Source of the DNA: Peribacillus sp044761985
Lineage (GTDB): Bacteria > Bacillota > Bacilli > Bacillales > DSM-1321
Length of the DNA stretch: 64,000 nt
NCBI RefSeq assembly: GCF_044761985.1
Contig: NZ_JBIWDK010000006.1
Span: 124,001 to 188,000 of the forward strand
Direction of reading: 5' to 3'
Position 1 is the first letter of the stretch. Each line of letters begins with the position of its first letter. Positions 26,914-35,398 of the stretch are shown piece after piece. Position numbers and translations under genes: made by a program. Under the pieces are notes generated by a model that had not been told where the DNA came from, searched no databases, and saw nothing but the letters and a program-made list of their open reading frames with translations.

Positions 26914-27696
26914 TCAGATGTTATACTCCGGAACGAATTGATTACCACTCAACTTGAATTCTTCTAGAATCTTCTTTCGATAATAATGAAAATCCCCATG
27001 TGCCCGATCACGTGGTTTTACAAGCTTAATAGGAATATCTTTAAATATTCTCCCTGGGTGTGACTCCATGATCAATATTCTGTCCGACAAATAGACAGCT
27101 TCATCTATATCATGAGTAACAAGTAAAATCGTCGTCTTCTTCTTTTCTTGTATTCGAAGAAGTTCGTCTTGTAAATGATACCGGTTGAATGTGTCCAGTG
27201 CCGCGAAAGGCTCATCCATTAAAATGACATCAGGTGCAATGGAAAGTGCACGTGCAATCGCAACACGCTGTTGCATCCCGCCAGATAATTGATGTGGAAA
27301 CTGATGCAGATGTGCTTCAAGCCCTACTAACTTCAATGCTTCCATCACCCGTTCGTTTTTTTCCTCATTAGATAGCTTTTCTCCAGTAAGACCAAGCTCG
27401 ACATTTTTCAGAACCGAACGCCATGGAAGGAGATTGATTTGTTGAAACAGCATGACACACTTTTTAGTTGGGCGATTTATAGATTTACCATCTAGAATCA
27501 CGCTTCCTTCATCCGGCTTTTCAAAGCCTCCAACCATATTGAGAAGTGTACTTTTTCCACATCCGCTTTTTCCGAGTAACGTGACGATTTCCCCTTTTTC
27601 CACATGGAAAGAGACTTGATCAAGAACATGAATTGTTTGTTTATCAGTTAAAAACGATTTATTTACATTGGTTACTTCAATGATTTGCTGTTGCAA
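26914..27696 (-). CDS. ABC transporter ATP-binding protein, SsuB/TauB type
   Basis: A 260-residue ATPase with Walker A GKSGCGKST, Q-loop FQQINLLPWRSV, signature LSGGMQQR, Walker B VILMDEPFAALD and switch VTHDIDEAV. The LLPWRSVLKNV loop is typical of the nitrate/sulfonate/taurine class. The start is TTG at 27696 behind TAGGAGG. It opens the operon and is preceded by promoter block copy C, linking it to the DUF4242 and ACAD-like genes. Confidence 0.92.
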   Translation of the reverse strand: MQQQIIEVTNVNKSFLTDKQTIHVLDQVSFHVEKGEIVTLLGKSGCGKSTLLNMVGGFEKPDEGSVILDGKSINRPTKKCVMLFQQINLLPWRSVLKNVELGLTGEKLSNEEKNERVMEALKLVGLEAHLHQFPHQLSGGMQQRVAIARALSIAPDVILMDEPFAALDTFNRYHLQDELLRIQEKKKTTILLVTHDIDEAVYLSDRILIMESHPGRIFKDIPIKLVKPRDRAHGDFHYYRKKILEEFKLSGNQFVPEYNI

Positions 27697-27728
27697 GAGC
27701 TATCCTCCTAAAATATATAAATATTCCA

Positions 27729-27782
27729 ATTAGTTTAGTTGGTTTTAAGTTATTTTATTATACTGCATTCAAAATTACAACC
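27729..27782 (-). promoter_or_regulatory. conserved promoter block, copy C
   Basis: A 54-bp block about 87% identical to copy A (20072-20125), including the inverted -10 (TATAAT on the gene strand) and the GTTG motif 12 bp above it. It lies 33 bp upstream of the ATPase start. Confidence 0.65.
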
Positions 27783-27880
27783 TTAATTTCTGTTTATTTT
27801 CAATAATCCGCATATTTAATAGGAATCAAAGTGATTCCCATTTAAATGTTCTACTACAAAATGCTTTTTCTTTGCAATCA

Positions 27881-27919
27881 AAAAAAAGGATTCACCAATA
27901 TCCTGGTGAACCCTTTTTT
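27881..27919 (-). terminator. intrinsic terminator of the ABC exporter gene
   Basis: The arms AAAAAAAGGATTCACCA and TGGTGAACCCTTTTTT pair with one mismatch across a 6-nt loop and carry T runs on both strands. Confidence 0.82.
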
Positions 27920-27930
27920 AGAGCGCTATA

Positions 27931-29652
27931 TTATACGGTTTGAGCAAGAATCAATTTCTTATATGCTCCTTCGTGATGAATTAATTTTTCATGAGTTCCT
28001 TGTTCTTTTATTTGGCCGTTTTGGACGACGATTATCCGATCAGCATGCTTAATCGTCGCTAGCCTATGTGCAATGATAATAGTCGTTCGATTTATAGAAA
28101 GACGCTCCAATGCCTCTTGAACGGCCTTCTCTGTTTCGGTATCCAATGCCGAGGTGGCTTCATCAAGTATTAAAATGGGAGGATTTTTCAGGAAGATACG
28201 GGCTATTGAAACCCTTTGCTTTTGCCCACCTGACAATTTCACACCGCGCTCCCCGATTAGCGTATCCAACCCCTCAGGCAAATTATCAATCACACTCATT
28301 AATTGAGCATCCTCGATTGCCTTGTTCAATTGTTTGTCTGTAGCATTCGTGTTCCCATACATGATGTTCTCACGAATCGTTCCTTCAAAAAGGAATACAT
28401 CTTGCTGTACGATTCCGATATGCTTTCGTAAAGAACTTAATGTGAAATCCCTGATATCCATGCCATCAATTTTTATGCTACCTGATTGAATATCATAGAA
28501 GCGAGGCAATAAACTGCTTATCGTGGTCTTTCCACCACCAGATGGTCCTACCATGGCAATCGTCTCCCCAGCTGGCACACTGAAGGTAATATCGTTTAGG
28601 ATGTTTCTATTTGAGTCATACCCAAAAGAAACATTTTCAAATGTCACATCACCTTTAACCCCCTCGATGGTTACTGCCCCATCCCTGTCTTGGATGTCCG
28701 GCAGCATATCAACCAATTCGAGGTACCTCTTGAACCCTGCATACCCCTTTGGTAACGTTTCAATAATGGCGCTTATTTGTTGAATCGGCGCTACGAAAAT
28801 ATTGGATAACATAATAAAGGCTACAAATTCACCGTACGTCATTTTCCCGTGAATCACATACCACGCACCACAGCCCAATACTGTTAGGGCGACCAATTTC
28901 ATCAGAAGGAAATTTATCGAGGTACTCCATGACATGATTTTATAGGCTAACAATTTTGTATGACGGAATTCTGAGTTTGAGCGGTTAAATAACTCTATTT
29001 CGTGAGATTCCTTGGTGAAAGACTGAACAACACGAATGCCACTAATATTATTTTCAATACGGGCATTGTAATTTGCAATGTCACCAAACATGGAATGGAA
29101 CGCCTTAGTCATCTTACGGCTGAAGTATACCGACAAAACGATTAAAAAAGGAACAACGGCAAATACGATGACCGCTAGCTGCCAATTGATTTGAAACATG
29201 ACGAAGAATGCACCAAAAATGGTCATGAATGCAATGAATAAATCTTCAGGACCATGATGGGCAACTTCTCCTATATCCATTAAATCACTCGTCATCCTAG
29301 AAACTAAATGACCCGTTTTATTATTATCAAAGAATGTGAAAGATTGTTTTTGAAGTTTTGAAAATAAATTTTTCCGAAGGTCCGTTTCGATATTAATTCC
29401 AAGTTTATGTCCGTAATATGTTACGACATAGTGCAACCCTGTACTCAACAAGTAGATACCAAGGAGCCCTACACAAGATAGGATGATGATCCTCCAGTTA
29501 TTGCTCGGTAGTAATTCATCAATAACCTGGTTTACGGCCAAAGGGAATATCAATTCCAAAAGGGCGATGAAAACGGCACTTGAAAAGTCAATGATGAATA
29601 GTCCTTTATAGGGTTTATAATAAGCAAAAAAACGCTTGATGACGAAAAACAT
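27931..29652 (-). CDS. half-size ABC exporter (TMD-NBD)
   Basis: A 573-residue fused exporter: six transmembrane helices with the coupling motif NARIENNISGIRVVQSFTKE, then an ATPase domain with GPSGGGKTT, LSGGQKQR, ILILDEATSALD and the H-loop IIAHRL. It should act as a homodimer. The ATG at 29652 follows GAGGTGATAGC and lies 9 bp after the siderophore ATPase gene, so they are co-transcribed. That pairing suggests a role in siderophore traffic (export, recycling or inner-membrane handling), but the substrate is not shown by sequence. Confidence 0.9.
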   Translation of the reverse strand: MFFVIKRFFAYYKPYKGLFIIDFSSAVFIALLELIFPLAVNQVIDELLPSNNWRIIILSCVGLLGIYLLSTGLHYVVTYYGHKLGINIETDLRKNLFSKLQKQSFTFFDNNKTGHLVSRMTSDLMDIGEVAHHGPEDLFIAFMTIFGAFFVMFQINWQLAVIVFAVVPFLIVLSVYFSRKMTKAFHSMFGDIANYNARIENNISGIRVVQSFTKESHEIELFNRSNSEFRHTKLLAYKIMSWSTSINFLLMKLVALTVLGCGAWYVIHGKMTYGEFVAFIMLSNIFVAPIQQISAIIETLPKGYAGFKRYLELVDMLPDIQDRDGAVTIEGVKGDVTFENVSFGYDSNRNILNDITFSVPAGETIAMVGPSGGGKTTISSLLPRFYDIQSGSIKIDGMDIRDFTLSSLRKHIGIVQQDVFLFEGTIRENIMYGNTNATDKQLNKAIEDAQLMSVIDNLPEGLDTLIGERGVKLSGGQKQRVSIARIFLKNPPILILDEATSALDTETEKAVQEALERLSINRTTIIIAHRLATIKHADRIIVVQNGQIKEQGTHEKLIHHEGAYKKLILAQTV

Positions 29653-29661
29653 GCTATCACC

Positions 29662-30453
29662 TCATTTATTCCGAATTAAATCATACGTCATGCATAATGG
29701 TTTTCCTGTACGAGGATCCTCTACGATCTCCGCATCAATATTGAAAACTTCTTTCAGTATTTCTTTTTTCATCACTTCTTCACTCAGCCCTTCTTTTACA
29801 AGGACACCATCTTTTAATGCAATCATGTTGTGTGAAAATCGCGAGGCATGGTTTAGATCGTGCAGTACCATTATAATCGTCCGATTTTGCTTTTCATTCA
29901 AATCTTTCAACAGCTCGAGTACCTCAAGTTGATGTGCCATATCCAAATATGTTGTCGGCTCATCCAAAAAGATGATTTCCGTTTCCTGAGCTAATGCCAT
30001 CGCAATCCAGACACGTTGCCTCTGTCCACCGGAAAGAGAATCGACGGGGCGAAATTTGAATTCTGCCGTATTCGTGGCCTCCAGGGCCCAATCTATTATT
30101 TCATAATCTCTTAAAGATAATTTACCAAACCCTTTTTGGTATGGAAAACGCCCGTAAGAAACGAGCTCCTGGACAGTTAAACCAACAGGAGCATCTTGGG
30201 TTTGCGGCAGGATGGCCATTTTCCTTGCCAATTCTTTAGTATTTTCCTTTGCTATCGACTGACCATCTAGCAACACACTTCCTCTCATATGAGGAATGAT
30301 TCTAGTGATAGCCTTAAGCAATGTAGATTTTCCGCATCCATTCGGCCCAATTATAGTAGTGATTTCGTTACTCTTGAATTGAAGATTCATATTATCGACG
30401 ATGATGTGATCTTGGTAGCCTACATACAAATCTTTTGTTAATAAGTGGCCCAT
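29662..30453 (-). CDS. iron-siderophore ABC transporter ATP-binding protein (FecE/YusV type)
   Basis: A 263-residue ATPase with Walker A GPNGCGKST, signature SLSGGQRQRVWIAMALAQ and Walker B IIFLDEPTTYLDMAHQLEVL, all typical of the Fe3+-siderophore class. The ATG at 30453 (MGHLLTKDL) follows AAGAAGG; the frame runs 22 codons further up into the region of the SBP terminator. It would energise the two FecCD permeases encoded beyond the binding-protein gene. Confidence 0.92.
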   Translation of the reverse strand: MGHLLTKDLYVGYQDHIIVDNMNLQFKSNEITTIIGPNGCGKSTLLKAITRIIPHMRGSVLLDGQSIAKENTKELARKMAILPQTQDAPVGLTVQELVSYGRFPYQKGFGKLSLRDYEIIDWALEATNTAEFKFRPVDSLSGGQRQRVWIAMALAQETEIIFLDEPTTYLDMAHQLEVLELLKDLNEKQNRTIIMVLHDLNHASRFSHNMIALKDGVLVKEGLSEEVMKKEILKEVFNIDAEIVEDPRTGKPLCMTYDLIRNK

Positions 30454-30521
30454 ATCATGACCTTCTTTCAGTAGATATTCACTCACAAAAACAGGAAGAG
30501 CAATTACACACTTCCGCAAAA

Positions 30522-30558
30522 AATAAAGGCTATCCTCGCAAAAGTGATAGCCTTTATT
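30522..30558 (-). terminator. intrinsic terminator of the siderophore-binding protein gene
   Basis: AATAAAGGCTATC pairs with GATAGCCTTTATT (13 bp) across an 11-nt loop; the minus strand continues TTTTTGCG. It separates the binding-protein gene from the ATPase gene, so the latter is fed by read-through or its own promoter. Confidence 0.82.
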
Positions 30559-30566
30559 ACACTATA

Positions 30567-31559
30567 CTATTTTACTAAACTTTTTAAAATATTATCAATG
30601 ATTTGCCCGTTAGCAATGGCACCTGTATACAACCAGCTTTCATTAGGAGAGAACTCATGAACATTCCCAGCCTTGACAGCAGGTACGCTTTTCCATAACG
30701 TATCGCTTAAAGCTTTTGAACCAGCGGAATCATCACTATTGATCAAAAATAGGTGTTCAGCATCCAACTCAACTAGTTTCTCTAAAGAAATTTCACTCCA
30801 GTTCCCAGTTGCGTTAGCGGAGATTTCCTTCACAACATCCGGTTCTTTTAACCCTAAGTCACCGTACATGACAGCTCCACTTGAAAGGTTATCGCTGACA
30901 ATGAAGAATTTCCCGCCAACTAACCAAACTGCAGCTACAGAAGGATTCCCCACTTTTTCCTCAAGGGTTCCCTTTGCTTCTTTTGCTTTTTTATCATAAT
31001 CCGTCAAAACCTTTTTGGCTTCGTTCTCTTTGCCGAATACTTCCCCGACGCGTTTCAATTCATCTCGCCAGTCATTATTAACTTCGTTTCCGATTACATA
31101 TGTAGGTGCAATTTTATTATATTGGTCATATTTACCGCCTTCAACCATGGTGGCAGAATCCATAATGATTAAATCCGGTTCCACTTTTTGTACGGATTCA
31201 AATGGAAGATCATATGGAATGGTTGGAACGTCCTCTAGTTCACTTTGTAGATATCCTTGAACTTCTGCTCCATCACTTACACTCCATTGAGCGGCTGGCT
31301 TGATACCAAGAGCCACCAAATTATCTTCAAGATATGAAGCGATGATACGTTTCGGATTAGCTGGAATGACCACTTCATTTCCCATGGCATCCGTCAGTGT
31401 TTTTGATTTAACTGCTTCTTTACTTGATGTTTCATCTGTTTGACTTGTCGAAACATCGTCTTTAGTTGCATCATCGTCACCACATGCAGCTAAAGATATT
31501 GCTAATAGGCCGGCGCCTAGTAATTGAATGATTTTTTTCTTACTCATGACATTATACAT
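30567..31559 (-). CDS. iron-siderophore substrate-binding lipoprotein
   Basis: A 330-residue lipoprotein with lipobox AISLAAC and a polar linker, then a periplasmic-binding-type domain: TLTDAMGNEVVIPANPKRII, QKVEPDLIIMD, and a C-terminal LFLINSDDS...NESWLYTGAIANGQIIDNI. The pattern is that of class III binding proteins for hydroxamate/carboxylate siderophores (B. subtilis YfiY-like as a guess). The ATG at 31559 follows AGGGGGATTCAA; the frame extends 20 codons upstream across the Fur box and is not used there. Divergent from the permease genes. Confidence 0.9.
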   Translation of the reverse strand: MYNVMSKKKIIQLLGAGLLAISLAACGDDDATKDDVSTSQTDETSSKEAVKSKTLTDAMGNEVVIPANPKRIIASYLEDNLVALGIKPAAQWSVSDGAEVQGYLQSELEDVPTIPYDLPFESVQKVEPDLIIMDSATMVEGGKYDQYNKIAPTYVIGNEVNNDWRDELKRVGEVFGKENEAKKVLTDYDKKAKEAKGTLEEKVGNPSVAAVWLVGGKFFIVSDNLSSGAVMYGDLGLKEPDVVKEISANATGNWSEISLEKLVELDAEHLFLINSDDSAGSKALSDTLWKSVPAVKAGNVHEFSPNESWLYTGAIANGQIIDNILKSLVK

Positions 31560-31603
31560 TTGAATCCCCCTAGAGATATGATAGACTATTATTTGTTTGG
31601 TAA

Positions 31604-31618
31604 TGATAATTGTTATCA
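31604..31618. promoter_or_regulatory. Fur box
   Basis: TGATAATTGTTATCA matches the 7-1-7 Fur consensus (TGATAATNATTATCA) at 14 of the 15 positions. It lies between the divergent binding-protein and permease genes and should make both iron-repressed. Confidence 0.85.
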
Positions 31619-31677
31619 ACTAATTTAATTATAGAAAGGTAATATTGTCAATCATTTTTTAGAGAGTAGTTGTTAAT

Positions 31678-32718
31678 ATGGATTCAAAACTAAAGGAACA
31701 CACCACATTGCTTCATACGAATAAGAATCTCTTTGTGAGTATGGTTATCCTACTAGTAGGTTTGGGCGGTATGGTCATTTCCATTATCTTGTCCGTTAAT
31801 TTTGGAGCTGCAGATTTAAATTATCGCGATGTGTTTAATGCCTTATTTGAATTTGATCAGAATAATTCATCTCATGTCATCATTAGAGAATTAAGATTTC
31901 CCCGGGCCATTGCTGCAGTATGCGTAGGAGCTGCCTTAGCCGTATCTGGAGCCATTATGCAGGGTATGACAAGAAATCCATTGGCCGATCCTTCCATTAT
32001 GGGAGTAACCGCAGGATCTTCCTTTTTAATAGCGATTGCCCTCGCTTTTCTGCCTGGCATGACCTATATAGGTTTAATGATGTTTTCTTTTGCTGGTGCA
32101 GGATTGGGTGCTGCCATTGTCTTCGGAATCACATCGCTTTCCAGGGGTGGAAGTACTCCAGTCAAGTTGGCGTTGGCCGGTTCAGCCATTGCTTCCTTAC
32201 TAAGTTCCCTTTCCACAGCGATTGGTATCAAATTTAACGTCTCAAAAGATATTAGCTTTTGGTTTGTAGGGAGCATCTCGAGCGTCCAACCACAGCACAT
32301 TTCATTTGCTCTACCCTTTATTCTGGGAGGGCTTTTGTTGGCTTTATTCCTTTCACGTTCCATATCCATCCTTAGCCTGGGTGAGGAAGTGGCACGAGGG
32401 CTTGGGCAAAACATTCCCCTGATAAAGTTCATTGGTACGATTGTGGTGTTATTATTAACAGGTGCAGCAGTATCGATTGCCGGAATGATCGGCTTTATTG
32501 GATTGGTCATCCCGCATATTGTGCGATTTTTAGTAGGAAATGATTATCGTTTGATCATTCCTTGCTCTGCTGTTTTGGGCGGAACCTTATTGCTAATTTC
32601 GGATATCTTAGGACGCTTGGTTAACCCGCCGTTTGAAACACCTGTTGGAGCCATAACGGCCATCATAGGTGTCCCTTTCTTCCTATATTTAGCTCGTAAA
32701 GAAGGGAGCGGAATGTAA
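31678..32718 (+). CDS. iron-siderophore ABC permease 1 (FecCD family)
   Basis: A 346-residue permease with about nine to ten transmembrane helices. Family motifs include RFPRAIAAVCVGAALAVSGAIMQGMTRNPLADP, split here as RFPRAIAAVCVGAAL and AIMQGMTRNPLADPSIMG, and the coupling-loop region IGFIGLVIPHIVRFLVG. The ATG at 31678 has only a weak GAGAGTAG site. It forms a heterodimer with the next gene product and works with the binding protein and the ATPase at 29.7-30.5 kb. Confidence 0.93.
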   Translation: MDSKLKEHTTLLHTNKNLFVSMVILLVGLGGMVISIILSVNFGAADLNYRDVFNALFEFDQNNSSHVIIRELRFPRAIAAVCVGAALAVSGAIMQGMTRNPLADPSIMGVTAGSSFLIAIALAFLPGMTYIGLMMFSFAGAGLGAAIVFGITSLSRGGSTPVKLALAGSAIASLLSSLSTAIGIKFNVSKDISFWFVGSISSVQPQHISFALPFILGGLLLALFLSRSISILSLGEEVARGLGQNIPLIKFIGTIVVLLLTGAAVSIAGMIGFIGLVIPHIVRFLVGNDYRLIIPCSAVLGGTLLLISDILGRLVNPPFETPVGAITAIIGVPFFLYLARKEGSGM

Positions 32719-33731
32719 TGTACAAAAAGGGGAATCACTTTAAGTCTTTGCTTATTACAAGCATCCTTTTAATCGTACTTGTTTTTTTCATCAGCATTAA
32801 TGCAGGCTACATAAAAATTCCTTTAGGGGATGTTATCAAAACTCTATTGGGCGATGGCACCCCTCAGAACGAGTTAACCATTTTTGAATTTCGTTTGCCG
32901 CGTATAGTCATGGCAATACTTGTCGGAATGGGAATTGCCATTTCAGGGGCCATTTTACAAGGACTTTCCCAAAATCCCTTAGCAGACCCCGGGATTATCG
33001 GAATCAATTCAGGCGCAGGGTTTGCCGTTGTATTGTATATGTTCTTCTTTCGGGGAACTACTTTCTTAACGGGCTGGGCATCCATATTCATCATGCCTTT
33101 CACCGCTTTACTTGGTGCATTTCTTGCCGCTTTCTTAATCTATGTACTATCGTGGAAAAATGGAAGAGTGACACCTGTAAGGTTATTGTTGGTCGGTATC
33201 GGTATAAATGCAGCATTTGGGGCAGGCTTGGTCATTTTTCAGATGAAAATGGAGCCAAATGATTTCATGAAGACCATCGTTTGGCTGGCAGGGACCATTT
33301 GGGGGACGAACTGGACATTTGTTTGGGCTTTATTACCATGGTTGCTCATCCTGATTCCGATAACCTTCTATAAATCAAGAATACTTGATGTTATGGGATT
33401 AGGTGACCAAATTGCCATAGGGGTTGGTCTCCCTATCGAAAAAGAACGCAGACTATTATTGCTTATTTCAGTGGCCTTAGCAGGCGCGTGTGTATCCGTT
33501 GGTGGCGGTATTACTTTCTTAGGCTTGATTGCTCCACACATAGCCCGAAAATTAGTGGGACCAAGGCATACGAGATTACTGCCAATGACGGCAGCATTGG
33601 GCGGTCTTCTTCTGTTATCCGCTGATACGATAGGCAGAGTCATCCTGGCCCCTATGGAACTTCCAGTAGGTATCGTTGTCTCCATTTTGGGAGCACCTTA
33701 TTTTATTTATTTACTAGTTAAAAGCATGTAA
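32718..33731 (+). CDS. iron-siderophore ABC permease 2 (FecCD family)
   Basis: A 337-residue permease with the same family marks: RLPRIVMAILVGMGIAISGA, ILQGLSQNPLADPGIIG, ITFLGLIAPHIARKLVG and RHTRLLPMTAALGG. Its ATG overlaps the stop of permease 1 (TAATG), so the two are translationally coupled. A terminator follows. Confidence 0.93.
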   Translation: MYKKGNHFKSLLITSILLIVLVFFISINAGYIKIPLGDVIKTLLGDGTPQNELTIFEFRLPRIVMAILVGMGIAISGAILQGLSQNPLADPGIIGINSGAGFAVVLYMFFFRGTTFLTGWASIFIMPFTALLGAFLAAFLIYVLSWKNGRVTPVRLLLVGIGINAAFGAGLVIFQMKMEPNDFMKTIVWLAGTIWGTNWTFVWALLPWLLILIPITFYKSRILDVMGLGDQIAIGVGLPIEKERRLLLLISVALAGACVSVGGGITFLGLIAPHIARKLVGPRHTRLLPMTAALGGLLLLSADTIGRVILAPMELPVGIVVSILGAPYFIYLLVKSM

Positions 33732-33794
33732 CAATAACAGGATCATAACTCCATTAAATAGAAAAACGAACTTCTATGCCAGCAAGTTCGTCAG

Positions 33795-33817
33795 GCTGTC
33801 GAGAAAATCTCGACAGC
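33795..33817 (+). terminator. intrinsic terminator of the permease operon
   Basis: GCTGTCGAG pairs with CTCGACAGC across a 5-nt loop and is followed by TTTTCTTTT. Confidence 0.85.
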
Positions 33818-33956
33818 TTTTCTTTTGTAGAAAAGAAAACCCTAGGCTAGGCCTAGGGTTCTAAAAAGCTTTCAGCATGGTATTAAAAAAACTCTCCCAT
33901 GGTGCTAAAATATTTTTGGTTCGCCAACCAAAATATCAGCATCACGGAGGAGTTTT

Positions 33957-34439
33957 ATGTCAAAAGACACTAATAGTTTAGCACACACTACCTGGAATTG
34001 TAAGTATCATATCGTATTTGCACCGAAGTACAGAAGACAAGTGATTTACGGAAGGATAAAAAAGGACATCGGTCAAATATTGCGCACGCTATGTGAAAGG
34101 AAAGGCGTGGAAATCATTGAAGCAACGGCATGTAAAGACCATGTACATATGCTCGTGAGCATTCCACCAAAAATAAGTGTATCTTCATTTGTGGGTTATT
34201 TAAAAGGGAAAAGTAGTTTGATGGTATTTGACCGTCATGCCAATTTGAAATACAGGTATGGAAACCGAAAGTTTTGATGTACGGGATATTATGTAGATAC
34301 AGTTGGACGAAACAAAAAGGTAATAGAAGAATACATACGGAACCAGATACAAGATGATATAGTCGCGGAACAATTAAGTATGATGGAATATATTGATCCA
34401 TTCACAGGTGAAGAGATACAGAAAAAGAAAAGGAAGTGA
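33957..34439 (+). pseudogene. tnpA: IS200-family Y1 transposase with internal stop codon
   Basis: The frame opens at ATG 33957 behind CGGAGGAG. The HUH metal motif DHVHML (His62, His64) is intact. Codon 107 is TGA (34275-34277), after YGNRKF, where relatives have Trp (TGG) as I recall. The same frame then continues CTGYYVDTVGRNKKVIEEYI to a normal end at 34439, so a single G-to-A change is the simplest explanation. The stop removes the expected catalytic Tyr126 (EEYI), so the protein should be inactive for its own transposition. Confidence 0.88.
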
Positions 34440-34445
34440 GTGGAA

Positions 34446-34520
34446 GGCCTTTAAGGTCTGGCCAGTAAAAGTAGTACATTTGGCGAACCAATCAGGGGCC
34501 CTTTAGGGCCTGGTCAGTAA
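34446..34520 (+). repeat. imperfect direct repeat near the IS right end
   Basis: Two units, GGCCTTTAAGGTCTGGCCAG plus TAA (34446-34468) and GGCCCTTTAGGGCCTGGTCAG plus TAA (34497-34520), are 51 bp apart. Each can fold on itself. They lie between the tnpA end and the right hairpin. Confidence 0.55.
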
Positions 34521-34644
34521 TAAAGGCTTTCAGCCGCAGAGAAAACCACCCGTTATCACGGGTGGTCGTTATTTTGCCTAGTAAAATGATGAAGCCTGCT
34601 TTTTATGAACACCTTTAAAGGATACAGAGTTACCCGCATATTTT

Positions 34645-35394
34645 CTAACCGATCATACTATGTCCTCCGTTTACAGGAATAACCTGACCGGTTATCCAAT
34701 CAGACCAATTGGACAACAAAAAGAGGGTAATTCCAATCACGTCATCCACCTTTCCTAATCGTCCCATCGGGTATTGCTTGATTAGCTTTTCTAACATGAC
34801 GGTATCAAATGATTGACCTTGATCGATTAATCCTAGTGAAATGGTATTGCACTGAACATGGCTCTTGCCTACTTCTTGGGATAGGGATTTTAGAAAAGAG
34901 ATAGTCCCACTTCTCGCTGCACCTGATATGATTAGGTTCTTATCACCAGTCCGGGCGGAGTCTCCCACTATATTAATGAATTTGCCCTGATTGTTATCCA
35001 TCATATCCGGCATAAATGTATGTGCCAAATGAAGGACTCCATAAAAACAAACCTCCATTTCCTTTTTCCATTCACCCGGTTCATATTTAAAAAATGATTT
35101 AAATTGTGTCCATCCTGCATTATTAATGACACCATCAATGATTCCCAGTTCACGTTTAGTGACCACTTTCATTTCTTGGACTTCCTCTAACCTGGAAAGG
35201 TCAGCCTGTACAAGTACAAGTTTCACTCCACATTTTTTAATGTTTTCTGCTGTTTCTGCTGCCTCTTTCTGTGATTCATGGTAGTGGAGAGCAATATTGG
35301 CACCAGCTCTTGCCGCTGCTAAAGCAATTTCCTTACCTATCCCTTTGGCTGCACCCGTTATTAAAACATTTTTCCCCTTAAGGTTAAGATCCAT
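34645..35394 (-). CDS. SDR-fold protein lacking the catalytic residues
   Basis: A 249-residue short-chain dehydrogenase fold with the nucleotide motif TGAAKGIG (13-20) and NNAGW (91-95). At the catalytic positions, aligned by the exact 13- and 17-residue spacing of the BadH-like neighbour, it has Gly144 for Ser, Ser157 for Tyr and Arg161 for Lys. It therefore should not be a normal SDR oxidoreductase; a regulatory or structural partner, or a different chemistry, are possible. The ATG at 35394 follows AGGGGTATAGAG, 4 bp after the dehydrogenase gene. Last gene of the sigma-54 operon. Confidence 0.85.
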   Translation of the reverse strand: MDLNLKGKNVLITGAAKGIGKEIALAAARAGANIALHYHESQKEAAETAENIKKCGVKLVLVQADLSRLEEVQEMKVVTKRELGIIDGVINNAGWTQFKSFFKYEPGEWKKEMEVCFYGVLHLAHTFMPDMMDNNQGKFINIVGDSARTGDKNLIISGAARSGTISFLKSLSQEVGKSHVQCNTISLGLIDQGQSFDTVMLEKLIKQYPMGRLGKVDDVIGITLFLLSNWSDWITGQVIPVNGGHSMIG

Positions 35395-35398
35395 AGCT

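Larger units (their letters stand above)
33838..34566 (+). mobile_element. IS200-type element (IS200/IS605 family), transposase broken
   Basis: A single tnpA frame without tnpB is flanked by subterminal hairpins instead of inverted repeats, as in IS200. The left hairpin is AACCCTAGG/CCTAGGGTT (33838-33860); the right one is ACCACCCG/CGGGTGGT (34545-34566). A long imperfect hairpin (33902-33943, loop CGCC) precedes tnpA, as known for the IS200 leader that blocks incoming transcription. The exact ends are not fixed because I cannot see the empty target; a GCTTTCAGC motif occurs near both ends (about 33868 and 34527). Confidence 0.75.

Noticed and set aside
31678..33731. Long minus-strand frames under the siderophore permeases
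   Set aside because: Hydrophobic membrane-protein genes give long antisense frames; none has a ribosome-binding site.
35290..35310. TTGGCACCAGCTCTTGCC, a third sigma-54-like sequence
   Set aside because: The spacing between GG and GC is 11 rather than 10 and the site lies inside a coding region on the opposite strand to the operon.
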